64,000 nucleotides of DNA. It comes from Hamadaea sp. (GTDB lineage: Bacteria; Actinomycetota; Actinomycetes; Mycobacteriales; Micromonosporaceae). Where the stretch lies: contig NZ_JABFVK010000006.1 of NCBI RefSeq assembly GCF_013362815.1, forward strand, positions 81,088 through 145,087. Direction: 5' to 3'. The notes under the pieces were generated by a model. The model was not told the DNA's origin, made no database searches, and saw only the letters and a list, made by a program, of their open reading frames with translations. The translations under genes were made by a program, and so were the position numbers. Shown here piece after piece: positions 57,593-64,000 of the stretch (the stretch's first letter is position 1; every line of letters starts with the position of its first letter).

Positions 57593-57697
57593 CAGATTCC
57601 CAGGTCAGAGCCGTTACTTCGAGTAGCAGACCGACCGCCAAGTTTTGCCAAACCCGGCTCGTTGATGTAGGTGACGACCCACGTAGCACCTATCGTG
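57593..57697 (+). promoter_or_regulatory. Duplicated promoter region, copy B (before fxsA)
   Basis: The blocks 57593-57613 (21 bp identical to copy A), GCCAAGTTTTGCCAAA (57637-57652) and CCTATCGTG (57689-57697) repeat copy A with offsets of 546, 543 and 544 bp. The TATCGT inside the last block is a possible -10. fxsA starts 84 bp after it. Confidence 0.75.
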
Positions 57698-57780
57698 GTG
57701 AATCGCCGGGCAAGCCTGTCCGGCCTACAGAGAGCCGTCGCGGCGTTGGGGCCGTGGTGGACGCACCCAATCGGGAGCAT

Positions 57781-57975
57781 ATGGTGAACGCCGCAACTAT
57801 GTCGGAGCCCGCCAAGGGCGAATGGTCGCCGCTCGTCGACCTCTCCGACCGTCCTTTGCTCGACGTGATCTCCGGTGGAGACGACGCCCTCGCCCGGGCC
57901 GCCCGCCGCGTGATCCGCGCGCTCGACGACCCGGACGGGATCATCTCGGCCTTCCAGTCGTTCACCTCCGCCTGA
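57781..57975 (+). CDS. fxsA: FxsA-type RiPP precursor peptide
   Basis: 64 residues from ATG 57781 (GGGAG at 57773-57777; ATG 57799 is possible). The leader has the family pattern SPLVDLSDRPLLDVISGGDD and an amphipathic helix (ALARAARRVIRALDDP). The C-terminus is AFQSFTSA, which contains two overlapping-register F-x-S units (FQS and FTS), the Phe-x-Ser substrates of FxsB-type cyclophane-forming radical SAM enzymes. Known FxsA peptides end F-x-S-x-x; here one or four residues follow the serine, a variant end. The maturase gene starts seven bp downstream. Confidence 0.85.
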   Translation: MVNAATMSEPAKGEWSPLVDLSDRPLLDVISGGDDALARAARRVIRALDDPDGIISAFQSFTSA

Positions 57976-57982
57976 CCGCCGC

Positions 57983-59242
57983 ATGACGACAGCGCCGGCC
58001 GGCGGAGTCGGTCTGCTCCGGGACGCGCAGCGCGCGGCCGCACCTTGGCCGTACGCCGAGCTCGACCCGCCGCGGATGCGCGCCGCCGGCTGGCGACCCA
58101 CGCCGATCCGCGACCTGATCCTCAAGGTTCACCAGCGCTGCAACTTGGCGTGCGACTACTGCTATGTGTACGAATCGGCCGACCAGAGCTGGAAGGACCG
58201 CCCAGCGGTCATGTCCACAGAGGTCTGGCAGGCCGCCGTCGACAACTTCGCCCGGTACGCCGCCCGGCATCGCGTACGCCGGGTGCAGGTGATCCTCCAC
58301 GGTGGGGAGCCGCTGCTGTTCCGCCTCGACCGCATCGAGCGGCTGGTGGCGTACTTGCAGGCCCGGATTCCGTTGAGCACCCGGGCCGACGTCGGGATGC
58401 AGACCAACGGCGTACTGCTGACCCGGCGCACCATCGAACGGCTGGTCAGCCTGCGCGTCTCCGTCGGCGTGAGCGTCGACGGGACCGAGGCCGACCACGA
58501 CCGCCATCGGCGTACCCGGTCGGGCCGGGGCAGTTTCGCCGCCGCGGCCCGCGCCCTAGATCTGTTGCGGGAGCCGGATCTGCGGCCCGCGTACGCCGGG
58601 ATTCTGTCCACTGTGTCCGCCGACGCCGACCCGATCGCCACGTTCGAGACGCTGTCGGCCTTCGATCCCCCCATGATCGATTTCCTGCTCCCCCACGCCA
58701 ATTGGGAGACCCCGCCGCCGCACGCGCGCGCCGGGGCGACCCCGTACGCCGACTGGCTGATCACCGTCTTCGACCACTGGTACGGCCGCAACGATCCGAT
58801 CCGCATCCGGCTGTTCGACGACATCCTGGCGTTGGCGCTGGGCGGGGCGAGCGGCTCCGAGCAGGTCGGCCTGAGCCCGGCCGGCATGCTGGTGGTCGAG
58901 TCCGACGGCGCGATCGAGCAGGTGGACGCGTTGAAGTCCGCCTACCCGGGCGCGGCTGCGACCGGCCTCGACGTACGCCGAGACGATTTCGACGCCGTCT
59001 TCGACGACCCCGGAGTGGTCGCCCGGCAGCTCGGCCGCCAGGCCCTGTCGGAGACCTGCCTCGGCTGTCCCGTCCGCGACGTCTGCGGCGGTGGGCACTA
59101 CGCCCATCGGTACCGCCCCGGCGCCGGTTTCCGCAATCCTTCGGCGTACTGCGCCGATCTGCGCCGCCTCATCGATCACATCACCGCGCGCGTCGCCACC
59201 GATCTGCGGCGCGCCGCCGCACTGGAGAGACCTGAGAAGTGA
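57983..59242 (+). CDS. fxsB: FxsB radical SAM/SPASM cyclophane-forming peptide maturase
   Basis: 419 residues. The radical SAM cluster motif CNLACDYC (C53, C57, C60) follows PIRDLILKVHQR. SAM-binding HGGEPLLF and MQTNGVLL are typical. The C-terminal cysteines ETCLGCPVRDVCGGGHYAHR and NPSAYC ligate an auxiliary SPASM-type cluster. FxsB enzymes join the Phe ring to the Ser beta-carbon in F-x-S motifs of FxsA. ATG 57983 lies seven bp after fxsA, and the stop overlaps the next gene (GTGA), so the three genes are an operon. Confidence 0.93.
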   Translation: MTTAPAGGVGLLRDAQRAAAPWPYAELDPPRMRAAGWRPTPIRDLILKVHQRCNLACDYCYVYESADQSWKDRPAVMSTEVWQAAVDNFARYAARHRVRRVQVILHGGEPLLFRLDRIERLVAYLQARIPLSTRADVGMQTNGVLLTRRTIERLVSLRVSVGVSVDGTEADHDRHRRTRSGRGSFAAAARALDLLREPDLRPAYAGILSTVSADADPIATFETLSAFDPPMIDFLLPHANWETPPPHARAGATPYADWLITVFDHWYGRNDPIRIRLFDDILALALGGASGSEQVGLSPAGMLVVESDGAIEQVDALKSAYPGAAATGLDVRRDDFDAVFDDPGVVARQLGRQALSETCLGCPVRDVCGGGHYAHRYRPGAGFRNPSAYCADLRRLIDHITARVATDLRRAAALERPEK

Positions 59243-60528
59243 CGACGTACCACGAACTCGACAGCGACACCTTCGACGCGCTCGCCCGGGGGGACGGCGG
59301 CCCGGCCGCCATCGCCGCCCTGCAACAGGCGCAGTTGAGCCGCCATCTGCTCCTCATCGGCAATCTACTACGAGAGTGGCCGGGCACCACGGCCGAACGG
59401 GACGCGATCGCCGACACGCTCAGCCGGGCCCGGGCCGCCGACCCCGTCCGGTTCACCGACGTCGTCGGCGCGCCGCTCGTCGGCTCCTGGTCGGGCATCG
59501 TCACCCGCGCTCTCGGCCAGGGTGTCGCCGACCCGTCCGACTTCGGGCAGCTCGCCGGGATCGCCGTCGTCGCCGCGGCAGCGGCCGGCGTACCGGCCGA
59601 CCTGGCGGTGCCGGTACGCGACGGGGTCGCCTCAGCGCCCGGCCTGGGCGCGCTCACCGGAGTCGAGGCCCCGGTACGCCTCATCGCCGACGCCGGTCAG
59701 GTACTGGCCCATGTGGACGGACGGTTGGTTTCGCTGTCCACGGAGGATGTGCCCGGCTTCCAGCGGGTACGCGACCTCACCGCGCCGGGCGTGCGGATCG
59801 CGCTCGACGACGTCGACCCCTACCGCCACGGCCACCACGCACCTCCGGCGAACCGCCTCGACGACGCCGACTTCGCGCAGTGGGACAAGCTGTTCGGCGA
59901 GGCGTGGGGACTGCTGGCGCGGCAGCTGCCCGAGCGGGCCGCCGAGCTGGCCGCCGGCCTGCGTACGCTGGTTCCGTTGGCGCAGACCGATTCCCGCTCC
60001 GCTCGCAGCGCCACGATCAAGTACGCCTTCGGCGTCTTCGGGCTCACGCTGCCGCCCTCGGCGGCGGAGTTCGCAGTGACGATGGTGCACGAGTTCCACC
60101 ACTCGAAGCTCAGCGCGATGCTGGACCTCGTGCCGATGACCGACCCGGAGGACACCAGCCGCCACTTCGCGCCGTGGCGGACCGACCCGCGCCCGCTGGC
60201 CGGTCTGCTTCAAGGCGTGTACGCCTTCGTCGGAGTGGCCGACACGTGGCGGGCGCTGCGGGCCGAGCCGGAGCTCGCCGACGAGGCGACGCGCAAGTTC
60301 GCCGAAGCCCGGGTCAACGTCGCCGAGGGACTGCGGTCGGTCGAGGAGTCCGGCGCGCTGCTCCCCGACGGCGTACGCCTGGTCCAGGGTCTGCGGAAGC
60401 GCACCGACGAACTGCTCGCCGAGCCGCTTCCGGACGAGGCCGTCCGCGCGGCGGAGCTGAGCCTCGGCGACACCTTCGACCGCTGGCGCGACCACAACGC
60501 TCGCGACCGCAACGCCGCCCCTGCGTAA
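59239..60528 (+). CDS. HExxH-motif protein of the Fxs locus, putative peptide beta-hydroxylase
   Basis: 429 residues from GTG 59239, coupled to fxsB. The signature MVHEFHHSKLSAMLDLVPM gives H284, E285 and H288 as metal ligands. This is the family of HExxH proteins next to FxsA/FxsB, which has more recently been described as alpha-ketoglutarate-dependent peptide beta-hydroxylases. Other conserved-looking histidines lie in DPYRHGHHAPPANR. It probably hydroxylates the FxsA peptide before or after cyclophane formation. Proteolysis, suggested by HExxH alone, is less likely. Confidence 0.85.
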   Translation: MTTYHELDSDTFDALARGDGGPAAIAALQQAQLSRHLLLIGNLLREWPGTTAERDAIADTLSRARAADPVRFTDVVGAPLVGSWSGIVTRALGQGVADPSDFGQLAGIAVVAAAAAGVPADLAVPVRDGVASAPGLGALTGVEAPVRLIADAGQVLAHVDGRLVSLSTEDVPGFQRVRDLTAPGVRIALDDVDPYRHGHHAPPANRLDDADFAQWDKLFGEAWGLLARQLPERAAELAAGLRTLVPLAQTDSRSARSATIKYAFGVFGLTLPPSAAEFAVTMVHEFHHSKLSAMLDLVPMTDPEDTSRHFAPWRTDPRPLAGLLQGVYAFVGVADTWRALRAEPELADEATRKFAEARVNVAEGLRSVEESGALLPDGVRLVQGLRKRTDELLAEPLPDEAVRAAELSLGDTFDRWRDHNARDRNAAPA

Positions 60529-60542
60529 GGATCAGATGGGGA

Positions 60543-63500
60543 TCAGGTCGGGGGCGGCTCGATGTCGCCCTCGGTCCGTTCGTCTCGTTCGATCGCCTGC
60601 ACCTCGGGGTGGTTGGCCCCCAGCGAATCGCGCAACGCCCGGAACGACGTCTGCCGCAGCCGGTCCGCCTCGGCGGTCCGGCCCACGGCGCGCAGGTCGT
60701 GCGACAGGTTGATGGCTCGCATGAGCAGGTAGGGGTGCTCGGCGCCGTTGCGGGCCTCGTGACCACCACCGGACATCTGCTGGCTGATGCGATACATCTG
60801 CTCGGACAACTCCGCCGCGGCCGCATGCTCGCCGGCGAGGGCGAGGTCGGTCGCCCGGGAGACGCCGGCGCAGATCGTGTACGGGTGGTTGGCGCCCAAC
60901 GCCTCGGCGAAGTCGGAGTAGCAGCCCTCGCCGAGCACGCGGGCGTCGTCGAACTCGCCCATCGCCCGCAGGAGGATGCCCTGGTTGACCCGGGCCGCCA
61001 GGGTCAGCGGGTGCTTGTCGCCGAAGTAGTCGTCGTACCGTTCGAGGGCGTCTTCGATCAGCTGAGCCGCCTCGTCCAGCTCACCGACCTGCCGCAGCAC
61101 GTTCGCATAACTGACCGCGGCGGCGTTGGTGAACTCGTGGGTCTCACCGAACCGGCTGAGGCTGCGCTCGAAGTGCTCCCGCAGGACGGCCCGGGCCTCG
61201 AAGAGGTAGCCGAGCTTGCGCAGGAGGACGGCGTACGTCCGGTCGGCCAGCAGCACCTGGCTGCTGCCCGCGCCGAGGGCGTCGGCGAGCGGCTCGCGCC
61301 ATTGCTGGATCCACTCCAGACCCGCCCGGTACGCACCCATGCCGTAGTAGTTGCGGGCCTGGTTGATGTACGCCGCCAGCGCGCGAGGGTCGCTGCCGCC
61401 GATGTCCTCCCAGTGGTTGGCGATCTCCCGGTCCTGCTCGAACGCCTGGGCGAAGTCGCCGATCATGCGCAGGTCGACGGCGAGGTTGGCTTGCGCCCGC
61501 AGGGTGTACGCCTCACTCGCGTTGAACACCTGGCGGTGCCGTTGCAGGGAAGCGGTGTCGAATTCGAGCGCCTCGTTGTACCGCCCCGCGATCCGCATGT
61601 CCCGGCCGACCTGGTTGGCATGGATCAGCGTGAACTCGTGCAGTTCCCCGATGAGCGGGCTGGCGCACATCCGGTCGTAGGTGTCCCGGGCGATGTCCCG
61701 GGCCTCGGTGGACTTGCCGAGCACCTGCAACGCGTTCGCCATTTGGCTGCGCGCTCGCAGGGTGTACAGACCGTCCGAGCCGAGCAGCGGATCGTCGCTC
61801 TGCTGACCCCAGTACGCCGCGGCGTCGGTCGCGAGCCGGAGGCTGTTCTCGTAGTCGCCGATCAGGTACAGGTAGCGGGCGTGGTCGAGCACGGCCACGC
61901 GGGCGTCGTCGTCCTCGGCGTAGATCATTCGCGCCCGGTCGAGGTGCGGACCGAGTTCGGCCTGGCTCTCCAGCTCGCCACGCTCGTCCGGGTCGCCGGG
62001 GTTGGCCGCGGCCAGCAGCCGCTGCGCATTACGCAGGGTGATCTCGGCGCGGTCGGCCGGCAGGATGTCGCGCAGGATGTCCTGGACCAGGCGGTGCACC
62101 TGGATGCGCTGGGCCGGGTCCACCTTGGCCAGGCCACGGTTGTTGAGGTCGCGGACGACCCGGCTGAGCGCGACCGGATCGTTGAGCGTGGCGCGTAGCG
62201 GCTCGGTGACGGCGGCCGACTTGCCCCGGCTGAGCAGGTTCTGCGACACCGGCTCGCCGGAGAGGAACGACAGCAACTCGAACAGCTGCGCGGTCGCCGG
62301 GGCCTGCTTCAGCAGAGTCTCACTCGCGAGCGTCACGAACGCCGTGACGGTGATCGGGTAGCCGTAGGGCTTGGACTCCGACAGCAGATCCGAACGTCGG
62401 TGGCTGTCGAGCAGCTCGATGTATTCGGTGACCGGCATCGCGGTCGACTTGCACCACAGGACCGCCTGCTCGAGGGCCAGCGGCAGGTCGCCGAGCTTGT
62501 CGGCGAGCGCCTCGGACTCGCCCTCCTTCAGATGCAGGCCGCGTCCTTCGAGCAGCTGGATGCTCTCGGCCCGGGGGAACACGTCGACCTCGATCGGCCG
62601 GCCGACCGCGCCCCACTCGGGGTTCCGGGTCGTCACGATGACGTGGCCGCCCGTGGCGGGCAGGAACGGCTTGAGTACGTCGGGGTCGTCGGCGTTGTCG
62701 TAGACGAGCAGCCACGGCACGCGCAGCCCGGCCAGCGCGTCGAGCACCGTCCGGGCGGTCTGCTGCCGGTCCTCGGCGACCGTCAGGTGCAGGGTCTCGG
62801 CGAGCTGGGTGAGTGAGGCCAGCACGGTGGCCGTCCGCTCGGACGGGATCCACCAGACCAGTTCGTAGTCGTCGAGGTGCCGGTAGATGTACTCCACGAC
62901 CAGCTGGGTCTTGCCGACACCGCCGAGGCCGTGCAGCGCGGGCGGCAGCACGGCCGCCTGCTCTCCGCTGCTCAGCACGTCGGTCAGGTTGTCGAGCAAC
63001 TCACTGCGGCCGGTGAAATGCCGGTTCCGGGTGGGTACGCCACCGCCGACGACCCGGGTCTCCGAGCGGCGCGGCGCCGCACCACGCGGGGTGGGCGGAG
63101 TGAAGACGGGCGGCGTGGCGAGCGGGCCTGCGCCACCTCGCAACACGACGAGGGCGGCGAGGTCGACGCCGAGTCCACCGGCGACGGTGTCGACCCAGAT
63201 CCGCAGGCCGTCCGAGACCGGCCCGGTGAGCAGCTCCGACAGCCGGCTCGCGAAGGCGAGCACCTGAGGCACGCCGTCTTCCGGGATCGGCAGGCCCTCC
63301 ATGATCCGGATGGCGTTGGCGGTGTCCCGCCAGGTACGCATCGAGTAGAGCTGCTCGGCGCCGCCCAGCCCGTCGACCGCCTCGCCGATCTGGTTCGCGG
63401 GCAGGTTGGCGAGCAGTCCGCGCAGGTGGTCCCGGTCGGGCACGGAGAGCAGCCCCGGGCTCAGATCGGCGACCGAGGTGCGTACCGCGCCGATCTCGCC

Positions 63501-63749
63501 CACGTGCAGTTCGGCGATGGCCGAGGCGAGTACCCGCAAGCCGCCCGAGCAGGCATTACAGGCGTTTACCAGGCTGGACAGCTCGGGGCGTACGTCCGCG
63601 AAGCGTTTGATCCGCAGTGGACGGCGCAAGTCTTGGCGTACGCGGTCGACGAGTTGATCGCGAACGGCGGGATCAGCCAGCTCGGGCAGGCGGACGAGCA
63701 TGTCCACCAGGTTTTCCAGCGTGCCTCGGGTCCCCACCGACTCGGCCAT
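60543..63749 (-). CDS. fxsT: FxsT-type EAD2-like/NB-ARC/TPR protein
   Basis: 1068 residues. Residues 11-85 (LENLVDMLVRLPELADPAVR, ELSSLVNACNACSGGLRVLA) resemble effector-associated domain 2. A second helical module runs to about 200. Then RNRHFTGRSELLDNLTDVLS leads to the P-loop GLGGVGKT (274-281) and VPWLLVYDNADDPDVL at Walker B. The C-terminal half contains DHP-type TPRs (KHPLTLAARVNQGILLRAMG, NHPYTICAGVSRATDLALAG). This is the FxSxx-COOH-system TPR protein. ATG 63749 begins homology. It is convergent with the HExxH gene. Confidence 0.9.
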   Translation of the reverse strand: MAESVGTRGTLENLVDMLVRLPELADPAVRDQLVDRVRQDLRRPLRIKRFADVRPELSSLVNACNACSGGLRVLASAIAELHVGEIGAVRTSVADLSPGLLSVPDRDHLRGLLANLPANQIGEAVDGLGGAEQLYSMRTWRDTANAIRIMEGLPIPEDGVPQVLAFASRLSELLTGPVSDGLRIWVDTVAGGLGVDLAALVVLRGGAGPLATPPVFTPPTPRGAAPRRSETRVVGGGVPTRNRHFTGRSELLDNLTDVLSSGEQAAVLPPALHGLGGVGKTQLVVEYIYRHLDDYELVWWIPSERTATVLASLTQLAETLHLTVAEDRQQTARTVLDALAGLRVPWLLVYDNADDPDVLKPFLPATGGHVIVTTRNPEWGAVGRPIEVDVFPRAESIQLLEGRGLHLKEGESEALADKLGDLPLALEQAVLWCKSTAMPVTEYIELLDSHRRSDLLSESKPYGYPITVTAFVTLASETLLKQAPATAQLFELLSFLSGEPVSQNLLSRGKSAAVTEPLRATLNDPVALSRVVRDLNNRGLAKVDPAQRIQVHRLVQDILRDILPADRAEITLRNAQRLLAAANPGDPDERGELESQAELGPHLDRARMIYAEDDDARVAVLDHARYLYLIGDYENSLRLATDAAAYWGQQSDDPLLGSDGLYTLRARSQMANALQVLGKSTEARDIARDTYDRMCASPLIGELHEFTLIHANQVGRDMRIAGRYNEALEFDTASLQRHRQVFNASEAYTLRAQANLAVDLRMIGDFAQAFEQDREIANHWEDIGGSDPRALAAYINQARNYYGMGAYRAGLEWIQQWREPLADALGAGSSQVLLADRTYAVLLRKLGYLFEARAVLREHFERSLSRFGETHEFTNAAAVSYANVLRQVGELDEAAQLIEDALERYDDYFGDKHPLTLAARVNQGILLRAMGEFDDARVLGEGCYSDFAEALGANHPYTICAGVSRATDLALAGEHAAAAELSEQMYRISQQMSGGGHEARNGAEHPYLLMRAINLSHDLRAVGRTAEADRLRQTSFRALRDSLGANHPEVQAIERDERTEGDIEPPPT

Positions 63750-63802
63750 GGACTCTCTTTTCCCCTGTGAACAACAGCTGGAGTGAACCGACACCCGAAC
63801 GG

Positions 63803-63830
63803 ATCGTAACCGACTCCGACCATTGAGCAA
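63803..63830 (-). promoter_or_regulatory. Promoter of the FxsT-type gene
   Basis: On the minus strand TTGCTC (63825-63830) and TACGAT (63803-63808) are 16 bp apart, giving a leader of about 45 bases before ATG 63749. Consensus-based. Confidence 0.5.
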
Positions 63831-63908
63831 AACATCGGAAACGGTGAATCATCCCGGCGTCGCGTGGGAGTGCTTTAATCGAAGGACATCGCATAAGGGA
63901 GGCCGTGG

Positions 63909-64000
63909 GTGAACAGCGGCACCGATCGTCGACGCGGTGAGATAGTCACGTTCTACTCCTTCAAGGGCGGCACCGGGCGCACCATGGCGGTGGCCAATGT
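63909..64000 (+). CDS. ParA-like ATPase N-terminus of an Fxs-system protein (runs off right edge)
   Basis: Thirty residues are visible from GTG 63909, with GGGAGG at 63897-63902. They read EIVTFYSFKGGTGRTMAVAN, a deviant Walker A (KGGTGRT) of the MinD/ParA class. In FxSxx-COOH loci this opening is typical of long TPR proteins with an N-terminal ParA-like domain, so the gene is probably a second FxsT-type signalling protein. It is divergent from the FxsT gene at 60543-63749. Confidence 0.8.
   Translation, partial: MNSGTDRRRGEIVTFYSFKGGTGRTMAVAN

Noticed and set aside
59239..60528. Ordinary zinc protease because of HEFHH
   Set aside because: The operon with fxsA and fxsB and the sequence around the motif place it in the Fxs HExxH peptide-modification family; proteolysis is less likely.
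60543..64000. TIR-like FxsC gene expected in some Fxs loci
   Set aside because: No TIR-type sequence was seen in the window; it could lie beyond the right edge.

Overview
The window is high-GC DNA with dense, often overlapping genes, frequent GTG starts, Tat-type secretion signals, ECF42, LacI and TetR regulators and an FxsA-type RiPP locus. Together these indicate a filamentous actinomycete, most likely of the Micromonosporaceae (inference from style; no rRNA or tRNA was seen). I recognised no transposase, integrase or CRISPR array.

Layout. 1-12839: mixed chromosomal genes. They are a TetR regulator with twin operators, a convergent membrane protein, an acetyltransferase, a GGDEF-EAL protein, a repeat-rich intergenic cassette (4860-5085), a DGPF/ECF42 sigma pair, several small or decayed genes, a rhomboid-like protein, and a Clp-type AAA+ unfoldase with a small membrane partner. 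12884-17305: a secreted GH54 arabinofuranosidase with a LacI-type operator on its promoter, a DHA2 exporter carrying a C-terminal DNA-binding-like domain, and a small DUF6232-like gene. 17318-32594: a carbohydrate locus. Seven tightly packed minus-strand genes (two FAD oxidoreductases, a GH38 mannosidase, a Tat lipoprotein binding protein, two LplB/LplC-type permeases, a Tat-exported beta-helix protein) face a third FAD oxidoreductase and a LacI regulator. Operator-like palindromes lie on both divergent promoters.

32757-47879: a helical WXG100-like protein, a papain-like protease with an ESX-type N-terminus and, facing it, a chagasin-like inhibitor of papain-family proteases. After these come a second Clp ATPase with a triplicated translation start, two TetR regulators with clear operators, an M16-like protein lacking its zinc motif, a secreted CBM35 protein and an M6 metalloprotease.

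47964-64000: a conflict-type island. A caspase-STAND-WD40 protein of 1730 residues overlaps an alpha/beta-hydrolase gene. Divergent from them is an HTH-NB-ARC-TPR protein. Next is an FxsA/FxsB cyclophane RiPP locus with an HExxH putative peptide hydroxylase, then an EAD2-like-NB-ARC-TPR protein (FxsT type) and the start of a ParA-like KGGTGR protein. A 44-codon cationic amphipathic ORF just upstream of fxsA has a duplicated copy of the fxsA promoter region, and a related direct-repeat box sits 40 kb away before the DUF6232-like gene. I read this as one regulated system of modified peptide(s), maturases and STAND sensors; the linkage is inference.
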